From Nageia nagi (taxonomy: Eukaryota; Pinophyta), in NCBI GenBank assembly GCA_050084985.1, contig JBITNC010000001.1, forward strand, positions 17,856,001 to 17,920,000: a DNA stretch of 64,000 nucleotides, written 5' to 3'. The notes beneath the pieces were generated by a model that saw nothing but the letters and a program-made list of their open reading frames with translations, was not told the DNA's origin and did no database searches. A program made the translations under genes and the position numbers. Positions 1 to 9,560 of this stretch are shown piece by piece. Numbering within the stretch: the stretch's first letter is position 1; every line of letters begins with the position of its first letter.

Positions 1-68
1 TCAAATGATACCCTTAAGTATAAGTGAACTTACATAGATGATTTAATACAAACTTTTACAATAATGCA
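1..68 (-). repeat. Cop-C 3' LTR, end fragment
   Basis: The stretch ending in ttttacaataatgca matches the end of the Cop-C 5' LTR at about 21540-21566. The last LTR bases and the polypurine tract that should follow are missing: the LTR runs straight into the internal sequence aatattgggatag. The joint lies in a shared AATGCA, as expected for a microhomology deletion. Confidence 0.7.
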
Positions 69-477
69 ATATTGGGATAGAATGAGTAAGAGAGAAGATG
101 AAGAAAAAATAAGAGAGTTCTCCTCCAAATAGATACAATAAAGATGAAAAAGTTTTACATATTTGTGAAGTAAAAAAGATCTAGTTTGAGAATCACTACT
201 TTACCAAATACAATTATTAACCATAACTAGTTTCAATGTACATGAAGTAGTCATCTAACTGGAAGTCATGAAGAGTCTCCAAGAGCTTGCATACTTGAGG
301 TAAGTTACTTGTAATCTCAAAGAAATCTGTAAGTCATAAGCAGTTCAAATAATAAGATCAGTTAGATGCATCATATTCATATCAACAAGGATAGATGAAT
401 CATATAAATACCATCATGAACTGATCAATGGTGTACTATAAGTCATCATGAAGATGCCATGTCAAAAACTTATAATC
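69..477 (-). mobile_element. Cop-C 3' noncoding tail, left of the Cop-A insertion
   Basis: Noncoding. It parallels the Cop-A segment 980-1380 (same start, aatattgggatag, and similar blocks after it) with many substitutions. It ends in TAATC (473-477), the left copy of the Cop-A target duplication. Cop-C resumes at 9184. Confidence 0.75.
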
Positions 478-966
478 TGAAGGATTTGAACTAGATCTAA
501 ACAAATCCTCTAGGACCTTAGACTAGGAAACTCAAGTGTACACAAGATAACACAATCACTCAAGATAACACATCAATATAATGTGGTTCCTCCCTCCTTG
601 GGAGTACATCCACAACTAGTTCTCTTATTCTCAAATCTATGTCTCTCTTACAACTATTCTCTAGCTCTCTCCTACACAACCAAGTAGAGTAATCTTACTC
701 AAAACTTAGATATATTTACAAGAGGAGAGGCCCTCTATTTATAGGTTGAGAGCACCTCCCTAACCTTCCTTTAACCCAAGGGTAAGGTTAGGGTTACATT
801 AAATGTACCACCAAACTTCAACCTACCAACTAACTCCTTTGGTAAAGTCAAAGTCTACATATTAAAGAATTCTATTAATCACTTAAGGTATCTACATACC
901 TTTAAGTGATTAATTGAATTTACAAGGAGTCTAGATATTCACAATATTTCATTACAAATTCTAACA
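478..966 (-). repeat. Cop-A 3' LTR
   Basis: 489 bp, with the same ends and length as 8690-9178. It contains a TATA box (tataaatag on the minus strand) and two inverted repeats: a long palindrome at 874-914 and a telomere-like 10-bp inverted repeat at 758-793. Confidence 0.95.
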
Positions 967-977
967 CTCCCCCTTAA
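967..977 (-). other. Cop-A polypurine tract
   Basis: On the minus strand TTAAGGGGGAG lies directly before the TGTTAG start of the 3' LTR. This is the expected plus-strand priming site. Confidence 0.85.
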
Positions 978-1460
978 TGCAATATTGGGATAGAGCGTAG
1001 AAGAGAGAAGAGAGAGAGTAAGAGAGAGTTCTCCTCCATAGAGATACAAGTGTAGATGAGAACTTTTACATATTTGAGAATCTTTTTGAGAACTAGTATG
1101 AGACTCACTACATTACCATTTGACAAAAAATGGTTTACAATACAATCATTAACCACAACTGGTTTCACTGTACATAGTAGTCGATCAACTTTAAGCTGAC
1201 ATGTGAGTCTCCATGAGCTTGCTTTCATAAGGTGAGTAACCTGCATTTCTGAAGAAGATCCTGCATGCTACAAGCAACTCATGAACAAAATTAGTTAGAT
1301 GCATTATATATTCAAATAAGAGAATCAAATAATGTCATCTTATAAATAACTGATCAATGGTGCACTATAAGCCATCACGGAGATGCCAAGCCATCACTCA
1401 TAGTCACCTGTTGTATATAGACAAGTGTTGATTTTAAATAGAGCATAAAAATTGTACAAC

Positions 1461-1722
1461 GAGTTTCTCACGCAGAGCAAACTCACCACGGAGGTCTAGA
1501 ATGTACAACAAGTTCCTCACGCAGAGCGAACTTACCACGGAGGTATATTAACTATATGCTCAAAAATTTGTACAACGAGTTTCTCACGCAGAGCAAACTC
1601 ACCACGGAGGTATAAAATGTACAACAAGTTTGTCACGCAGAGCAAACTTACCACTGAGGTATAAAATAATCAACACTCTATAACAACAATTGTACAACAA
1701 GTTTGTCACGCAGAGCAAACTT
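1461..1722 (-). repeat. Array of five 24-nt hairpins in the Cop-A 3' tail
   Basis: Hairpins at 1461-1484, 1510-1533, 1577-1600, 1626-1649 and 1699-1722. Each has 6-7-bp arms around a loop close to TCACGCAGAG. The arm pairs are GAGTTT/AAACTC, AAGTTC/GAACTT and AAGTTTG/CAAACTT, so substitutions are compensated across the stem. Between the hairpins are the spacer words tgtacaac and accacggaggt. The array lies between the pol stop and the polypurine tract. Confidence 0.85.
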
Positions 1723-1792
1723 ACCATGGAGGTCTAGAATGTATAATCAAAAAAGGCCTCTTAGAGGTGAAGTTGTCATCACTAACAAAAGT

Positions 1793-4700
1793 TTAAACTT
1801 CACTCCCCCTTGAGGGCAACTTCACCAACCTGAGAGAATCCCTAAGCTTGCAGAACTGAGCTTCAAGAAGGGGCTTGGTGAACAAATCAGCGGAGTTTTC
1901 AGTAGATGGACAATACTGCAAGTGTATGATGTCATCTAGAACCTTCTCCCTGATAAAATGAGCTTGGATTTCTACATGTTTGGTTCGCTGATGGAACACA
2001 GGATTCTTAGCCAAAGAGATAGCCGATTGATTATCTGACGAAATAAGAGAGGGGCCATTTTGCTTATACCCAATTTTGTTCAGGAGATGTCTTAGCCAAA
2101 TAGCTTCTTGGGCGGCAACAGACATGGCTCGATATTCAACTTCGGTGGTAGAAAGAGTCACAGTAGGTTGCTTCTTGGAAGCCCAAGAGATAGCACCTGA
2201 ACCAATGCTAAACATATATGCAGAGGTTGATTTTCTATCATCTCTATCTCTCCCATAATCAGAATCTGAGAACCCTGAGAGAACAATTGAGGGCACTTTG
2301 GAATACTTAAGAGCAAGATCCTTTGTCCCTGTGACATACCTCAAGATTTGCTTAACAGCATGGAGGTGTTCAACATATGGTTTTTGCATGAATCGTGCCA
2401 TGAGATTCAATGCAAAGGCAATATTAGGATGAGAGATAGTCAGATACAGAAGACTACCAATCAATTATCTATAAGTTGTAGCATCAGCCAACTGAGAATC
2501 TGAGCTCAGGGATACAACGATTCCAGGAGAAACAGGTATTGCAGCATATTTACACTCTTCCATTCCAAACTTTTGCAAGATGTCTGATACATACTTAGAT
2601 TGACTAAGATAAGTACAATTGTTGTGTTGGTATACTTGCATCCCAAGATAGTAATGCAATAGACCTAGATCAGTCATTTCAAATGTTGCCTTGAGTTTGG
2701 AGATGCACTCTTGGATGATTGCAATATTATTGCCTGTGATGAGAAGATCATCCACATAAAGGAGAATTATGACCACGTCTTTTCCTTGATTGAGTACATA
2801 TAGATCTGAATCTGAGAAGCACTTGGAAAAACTAATATCTGCAAAGAATCCTGAAATTTTCTTGTACCATGCTCTAGGTGCTTGCTTAAGTCCATACAAA
2901 GACTTCTTTAGCTTACACACAAGAGACTCTTTTCCTTCTGGAATAAATCCTTCTGGTTGATTCATGTAGATTTCAACATCTAAGTCACCATTGAGAAATG
3001 CACTTTTGACATCAAGTTGAAAAGCTTTCCATCCTTGAGCTGCAGAAAGAGCAAGAATTATTCTGACAGTAGGCATCTTGGCTACAGGAGCAAAGGTTTC
3101 CTCATAATCAATACCATATTTCTGAGCGAATCCTTTGGCTACTAACCTTGCCTTGTATTTTTCAATTTTTCCATCAGAATTGTACTTGACCTTGTATATC
3201 CATTTATTGCCAATCACATTTTTCTCATTGGGATAAGGAACCAAATCCCAAGTTTCATTTTTCATGAGAGCCTCATAGTCAACTTTCATAGCTTCCATCC
3301 AACACTCTTGCTTGGAAGCTTCTTTGAAGGTGGATGGCTCATGCATATTATCAATTTTGGCAAATAAGGATTTATTCAAGGTCATACTTCTTGTAATTCT
3401 CTGTGCTGGAGAATTTTGCTCTTGTGGTGACTTCTCTACATGCTCATCCAACCAGTTAGGTGCAGGCGAAGAATCATCTGTATCAGATACTTCAGCATGA
3501 GAGGTGGTATCCTCAGAAAGTTCATTGAACTTAACATCCCTATACACAAAGACTATTTTATGGGATGAAGAGTAGAGTCTGTAACCTCTATGCTGATTAT
3601 CATACCCCACAAAGATGCATTTTTCTGATCATTTATCGAGCTTCTTTCTTTTCTCTAAGGTAATGAAGGCAAATGCATCACAACCGAAGACCCTGAAGTG
3701 TGAGAGGTTAGGTTTCTTTCCTGTCCATGCTTCATATGGAGTTTTACCTTCAACTACCTTAGTAGGACACCTATTTAGGGTGTGAATAGCAGTGTGAACA
3801 GCTTCGCCCCATAAGAAACTAGGAAGGTTACCCAACATGCATCTTGCCATTTCCATAATGGTGCAATTCTTCCTTTCAGCAACTCCATTTTGCTGAGGGG
3901 TGTAAGGGATTGTGAATTGTCGCTTAATCCCGTGTTTAACACAAAAGTCGTTAAACTCATTGCTATTATATTCACCCCCATTGTCAGATCTCAGCATTTT
4001 GATCTTAAAATCAGTTTGATTTTCAACAAGTGCCTTGAAGTCTTGAAACCTGTCAAAAGTTTGATCCTTGTGCTCAAGTAGATAACCAAATGTCATCCTA
4101 CTGAAGTCATCAATGAAGGTCAGAACATAAGAAGCTCCACCTAGTGACTTAGTCTGAAAAGGACCCATCAAATCTGAATGCACAAGCTGAAGAGGACAAG
4201 TAGCCCGAGTTGCCTTATCTTTTTCAAACTTTTGCCTATGCATCTTTCCTAGAATGCACCTTTCACAAAGACCAACTGTGGGTGAAATATTAGGTAAACC
4301 TTCCACAAGTTCTTGAGTTTTCATAGCTTGAATACTCTTGTGGTTAAGGTGTCCTAATCGTTGATGCCAAAGATTACCTTTTGAACAAACATTTGTAGCA
4401 AGACAAATCTTTGAAGGTACTTGATCCACAATATAAAGGTCATTCTTTACTGATCCTTTCATCAAAGTGGCAAGTCCTTTCTTAACACACCAAGAGTGTG
4501 AGGTAAACTCAAATGAGCATCCTTTCCTTGTAATTTGAATCACGGAGATGAGATTCATCCTTAGTTTAGGCACATAAAAGACATTGTCAAGAGTCTTTCC
4601 ATGAATCTTCACACTTCCTATTCCGTGAACATCAAGGACTGTATTATCACCTATCACAACTGCATCCTTTTTGTACTTATGAAAGTTTTCAAACTTATCT

Positions 4701-5719
4701 TTTTCATAACACATGTGATTAGTGCATCCTGTATCGATAATCCAATCATTTGAAATAGTTTGAGTCATTGAGTAGTAGGCAACAGAAGCAACATGCTTGT
4801 TCTTCTTTTTATTATTGAAATTTCTCACATTTGCATTTCCTTTTCCTTTTTGAGCAAATTTCTTTTTGCGACAATCATACTCTTTGTGCCCAAAGATACC
4901 ACAGAAGTTACAATTCCCATCAAACTTTTCCTGAGGTGTTGGATTGCTGGATCCTACTTTATCATTTCTGTGCCTGTAGTTGCCATGATTGTTGTTGTTG
5001 TTGCCCTTTTTCTCATACTTCTTGAAGGTAGATGAGGACTTGTTGTCTTTGAATTTGTAATGTTTGAACTTTTTCTTGAAAGGAGTTTTGGTTGCTCCTA
5101 GAGCAATGCTATGGTCCTTTGGAGAAAGGTTCAACATTTTCTTGTTCAAAGTTTCCTCATGCTTTAGAAGAAGTCTAGAAAGGTTATCAAGTGAAATGAC
5201 ATCTTCTTCATCATCGAGCCTTGTTTCCATAACTGTGACAAAGTTGCTGAACTTTGTAGTAAGGCTTTGAAGAATGATGAAGACCATGAACTCATCATTG
5301 ATCCAGTTGCACCCATAACCAACCAGTTGTGTCCTGAGGTCAATGATTTTGTTTAAGTAGATGGAGGCACTTTCATCTTCACTTTGTCGATACTGCAACA
5401 ACTTTTGTAGAATGGTAAACCTCCTTGAAAATTTGGACCCAAGGTAGATTTTCTTTAACCTATCCCAAGCTTCCTTTGCTGAAGTTGATGAAGAAATCAT
5501 GAGAAGGACATCATCTGAAACTGCACGGTAAATCATAGAAGTTGCTAACTCATTCTTTGAGTTGTATACTTCAAGAGCCTTCTCATCGGTAGGAGCAACC
5601 GCATCTTCACTAACTGTCTGCCATAGCTTTCTTGCTTGTAACTCGGCTTTCATACGTGGTTCCCATATTCCAAAGTTGGAACCATCGAGTATGTGCTTGG
5701 GAACGAAGGTTTCAACCAT
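1793..5719 (-). pseudogene. Cop-A gag-pol polyprotein (gag, protease, integrase, RT, RNase H), two in-frame stops
   Basis: One frame of 1309 codons with no frameshift, identical in length to the Cop-B frame. The start is the ATG of MVETFVPKH at 5719; the longer open stretch upstream lacks similarity to coding sequence and follows a splice-site-like motif. In order: gag; a CCHC zinc knuckle near residue 270 (CNFCGIFGHKEYDC); an aspartic protease motif DTG near 329; integrase with HHCC then D516, D579 and E615 (DD35E spacing, counted on the collinear Cop-B frame); RT with YVDD at 988-991; and RNase H up to the stop near 1793. It is broken by TGA at codon 697 (CGA in Cop-B) and by TAA at codon 1085 (2465-2467), between RT and RNase H. 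The second stop is shared with Cop-B and Cop-C. Gag-integrase-RT order is typical of Ty1/Copia. Confidence 0.95.
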
Positions 5720-6522
5720 TGCTACAAAAAATAAATAAATATGCAAATAAGAATGCAAACTTTTACAATTTTTCCATCTATACATATAAAACATCTAATA
5801 AGCAAACATGTCCCACATGTGTAAACTCATTAACCACGATCCATAGAAGGATAAAGTTGGGGTTGTTTTCTTGTATAGAATTAGGCCTTCACCTGGATGC
5901 CCGCAAGATGGAGCCCAGGTACTACCAGTCCTCAACCAGTTCACCTTGGTCAGTGATATACTCTCACAAGGAGAAGTACCTACTATTTTCCAAGGATCCG
6001 ACGTATCTTGGACCGGCCATTTTAATTATCTTGATTAAGGGTTTCAGTTTTCCTCCTAGGTTATCAGGATAATCCCTGAATGGACGTGCGGACATGTGGT
6101 ATCACTACACACATGCCTGTCCACCTAATAGAGTTATGTCCAATCCAACAAAGGTCTTAGGGGCAATTAAGATGAACTTGCCACCACTCGGTTCTTCGGA
6201 CTAAAAGGGCTCCAGTCTGCCCTGTCCTCACCTCATGGCTCCCCAAACAAGTCATGTTGTGGAAAATACGTGCGGATGTATTCATTTTAGGGGTTACTTT
6301 CCAAATTTTTGCGTATTGCAAGTATAAGCAAATGTGCAAAAAAATATAAAGTAAAGTGAAAATACTCCATCCACACAAACTTGAAACCTTAAGAGGCCAA
6401 AAATTGAGTCCAATGGGTTTTGTTCTAACCCCTAAAGGACTTTTACATTGTTCATATTTTTCTCAATTTATTCAAGCACTTAATGAATTAAACAAAGAAC
6501 TAAGTCCTACTTAGTATATCAC

Positions 6523-6664
6523 GACTTAAAAATTTAAGTAAGCATGCATCATGCATTAAAAATTTAAGTCCTAAGCATACTTAGTATTCATAACATGCAT
6601 TGTATCATGACTTAAAAATTTAAGTAAGCATGCATCATGCATTAAAAATTTAAGTCCTAAGCAT
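6523..6664. repeat. Direct duplication of 56 bp in the Cop-A leader
   Basis: The blocks 6523-6578 and 6609-6664 are the same as far as I can read. They begin gacttaaaaatttaagtaag and end taagtcctaagcat, and contain palindromic gcatgcatcatgc. A short spacer lies between them. Confidence 0.85.
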
Positions 6665-8066
6665 GTTTTATTCTTCAAATAAGATACATGCATCATATGC
6701 AACATCTAGATAAAATTTAAGTAAAAAAAAAATTATACCAAGGTCCCCCTTGTTACTTAAAGTTTTATCCCTTTTAACTATGCTTAGAGATGGCATTTGC
6801 ACTTAAATTAAACATGCAATGGGGAGTAGAATATTAGAAATAGTCTAAGGACTCCTAAGGGCATTTAAGGGGAGCAATTGACTTGGAAGTTGGAATAGGA
6901 GACCCTGCCCTTATTTTTAATGCATTTTAATGCTTGTTCTACCTTAAGTAAAAAAAATACTCCTAAGTCAAAAAACCAATTAAATACTTTGGAGTTGTAA
7001 AATATGACTCCCCCCCTTTTGTAAAAAAATCAAATCAAATATGGAGTGGGAAAAAAAAATTAAGGCTCAACAACTAAAGTTGAAAAAATGTGAAGGGGCC
7101 ATGTGTAAGCCTCAAGGTGGTGGAGCAGCTGGGCCTCAGGGGTGGCAGGAGAGACCAAGCACGTGGAGTGGGAGAGACTGGGTTGCAGAAGGAGTCCAAG
7201 GCAGCAAGGAGGCCGCGTAGGGGGGGGGAAGGTCATGTGATGCGCATGGGGCGGCTGTTGACCACCGAAGGTGCATCGTCAGGGCGGTCGAGGGAGGAGG
7301 GTCACATTACAAAATAGGGGCTCGCAGACTTGTTATATCAAATCGTATATAGCCTGCGCTCTTGAGCCAATATCCTGCTAGCATTGTGTTACATGCAGGT
7401 CGGTGAGGGAGCAGTGCATGGGGAGAGGAGAAGGGGCTACCGGTGAGGGATGAAGCACTGCTAACGTGCATGAGGAGGAGACACAGTCCAGCCATGCATC
7501 TTGTCAAACAACTTCGCGTGCCTTCTTTACACTTCCACTTTTTGCATGCATGTCTACCATGGCATTCACAACTACAAAATGGATAGGAATCCGGGTTGAA
7601 AGAGTCTTTGTGAGAGATGAACAAGCTCAGAGATGCGAGAAGACGTCTCGGTCAGACAGACAGTCTAAAAACTTCATGGGCGTACGCCAAACGTGCGGAT
7701 CCTACGATCATTTCAGTCCACGCAACGGTGTCTGCATCGTGCACCTTGTCAAGCAATTCGTGTGCCTCTTTTGCAACCTTTCATCGTATCGTTTTAAGTA
7801 TATGAGACGAGGCAGGTCAGACGGAGCAGCCGTCGTGGCTCAGCCAGTCGTGGGAGGAGGAGGCAAGCGGGAGGAGCATTCACGAAGGCGGGTGGGAGGC
7901 GGTCGTGCGCTCTGCAACTCGCTTTTAAAAAATCAAAAATATATATGTTTGATTTTTAATAATCGTGAACCCCCCCGATTTAAATTCATTTCAAATATAA
8001 AAAATATATATAACAAAGATATATATTGTGTTGTGTTAAAACAAATTTTTTAAAAAAATAAACACA

Positions 8067-8184
8067 CATATATATATATATATATATATTTTAATTAATT
8101 ATATTTGAAACAGATTTAAACTATAATTTTGTTTTGATTATTTTAAACAATACTAAAAAAAATAATATATATATATATATATAT
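8067..8184. repeat. TA microsatellites in the Cop-A leader
   Basis: Two alternating TA runs (about 8067-8089 and 8165-8184) within a very AT-rich 250-bp stretch with poly-A and poly-T runs. Confidence 0.85.
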
Positions 8185-8675
8185 TCTATATATATTGAGC
8201 CTTTGAATCTAGGAGTGTGCCCCTTAAAATTATGGTAGAACCAAAAAAAAATTTGTCCTCCTCTTTATTTCAACAATAAAATATGTAAAAAAAAATTGCA
8301 CCTTCCTCCTTTTTTTTTGATATTTTTCACAAAAGACTATTGTAAAAAAAAAACTTTTCAATAAGATGCTATCATAATATATTTTTGCTCAAAAGAAAAA
8401 ACATTTTCTTTGTACATTAAAAATAGATTACTAACATAAAATATTGTTAGTAAGAAGAGAATAGCAAAAATATATTATGGTATTGCTAAGACATTGAGCT
8501 AGCATAATCATACAGAAGATTAGTATCATAATGAACTTAGTTAAAGAAGGATAGAAGGTTATACCTTTGCAAACCTTTTACCTCACAATGAAGATTAGGA
8601 TTAAGATCTCCAAATTGAGAAGGATGAAGCACTTTCAAGATGTAGCTTCCACACCAAAAGAGCTTCCACAACAAG

Positions 8676-8687
8676 GCTCTGATACCA
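8676..8687 (-). other. Cop-A primer binding site (initiator Met tRNA)
   Basis: Minus-strand TGGTATCAGAGC, two bases inside the 5' LTR end. It is complementary to the 3' end of plant initiator methionine tRNA, the usual Copia primer. Confidence 0.93.
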
Positions 8688-8689
8688 TA

Positions 8690-9178
8690 TGAAGGATTTG
8701 AACTAGATCTAAACAAATCCTCTAGGACCTTAGACTAGGAAACTCAAGTGTACACAAGATAACACAATCACTCAAGATAACACATCAATATAATGTGGTT
8801 CCTCCCTCCTTGGGAGTACATCCACAACTAGTTCTCTTATTCTCAAATCTATGTCTCTCTTACAACTATTCTCTAGCTCTCTCCTACACAACCAAGTAGA
8901 GTAATCTTACTCAAAACTTAGATATATTTACATGAGGAGAGGCCCTCTATTTATAGGTTGAGAGCACCTCCCTAACCTTCCTTTAACCCAAGGGTAAGGT
9001 TAGGGTTACATTAAATGTACCACCAAACTTCAACCTACCAACTAACTCCTTTGGTAAAGTCAAAGTCTACATATTAAAGAATTTTATTAATCACTTAAGG
9101 TATCTACATACCTTTAAGTGATTAATTGAATTTACAAGGAGTCTAGATATTCACAATATTTCATTACAAATTCTAACA
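8690..9178 (-). repeat. Cop-A 5' LTR
   Basis: 489 bp. It differs from 478-966 at two positions that I can see (catgagg/caagagg and attttatt/attctatt). It drives the element from the right-hand side, with a TATA box near 8948-8956 on the minus strand. Confidence 0.95.
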
Positions 9179-9183
9179 TAATC

Positions 9184-9560
9184 ACCTACTATTTATAAAA
9201 CATGTGTTGATTATCATTATGAAATAGAGCATGCACATATGAGTTTCTCACATATGGATAATTGAACAGTGCTAAAAGACACATAAGAGTTCCTCACACA
9301 TGGATAACTGAATAGTGCAAGATTGATAAAAAATAGAGTATGCACATACGAGTTCCTCACATATAGATAATTGAATAGTGCCAAAAGACACATAAGATTT
9401 CCTTACACATGGATAATTGAACAATGTTAGATTGGCCAATTTTGTATAATAAGTTTCTCACATAGAGCGAACTTACCATGAAGGTGTACAACAAAATCAA
9501 CACTATATAGCATAAAATCCTCCTAAGGGTGAAGTTATCATCACAAACATGAATTCAACA
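9184..9560 (-). mobile_element. Cop-C 3' tail with diverged tandem units
   Basis: Noncoding continuation of Cop-C. It has tandem units of about 40-50 bp that include agtttctcacatatggataa or agttcctcacacatggataa, equivalent in position to the hairpin array of Cop-A. Most units no longer form the same stem. One unit near 9449-9472 (aagtttctcacatagagcgaactt) keeps a five-base-pair version. Confidence 0.65.

Larger units (their letters stand above)
5720..8675 (-). other. Cop-A long 5' leader (possible intron)
   Basis: About 2.95 kb between the primer site and the gag ATG, long for a Copia element. The gag-proximal 600 bp (5720-6310) match the Cop-B leader closely. The middle holds an AT-rich part with a duplicated 56-bp block and a GC-richer block (about 7090-7930). 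On the minus strand a pyrimidine-rich stretch ending TTTTGTAG stands two bases before the gag ATG, like a 3' splice site. Donor-like AAAGGTATAA and GAGGTAAAAG lie near 8564 and 8581, just after the primer site. Open frames inside show no recognisable protein. Confidence 0.6.
478..9178 (-). mobile_element. Cop-A: full-length Ty1/Copia retrotransposon (8.7 kb) inserted in Cop-C
   Basis: Complete minus-strand element with two 489-bp LTRs (478-966 and 8690-9178). I see only two base differences between them. The LTRs have TG...CA ends and are flanked by a 5-bp target duplication TAATC (473-477 and 9179-9183). In element order (right to left) it holds the 5' LTR, a primer site for initiator methionine tRNA, a leader of about 2.9 kb, one gag-protease-integrase-RT-RNaseH frame (5719 down to 1793), an 0.8-kb 3' tail with a hairpin array, a polypurine tract and the 3' LTR. 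Near-identical LTRs mean a young insertion. The coding frame carries two stops, so this copy needs readthrough or help from other copies. Confidence 0.96.

Noticed and set aside
974-1246. A 90-codon frame downstream of Cop-A pol, also open in Cop-B (18207-18515)
   Set aside because: The diverged Cop-D has a 2-base deletion in the same place (near 63385) and Cop-C has stops, while the nucleotide sequence is conserved. It is better read as conserved noncoding 3' tail.
5632-6072. A 146-codon frame antisense to the Cop-A gag start, also open in Cop-B (13388-13825)
   Set aside because: The two copies are nearly identical at the DNA level, so shared openness has no weight. The frame is the complement of gag and leader and has no known motif.
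7466-8053. A 195-codon frame in the Cop-A leader
   Set aside because: It lies in the antisense direction, its end is encoded by AT-rich simple sequence, and it shows no domain. It is probably chance in a GC-richer block.
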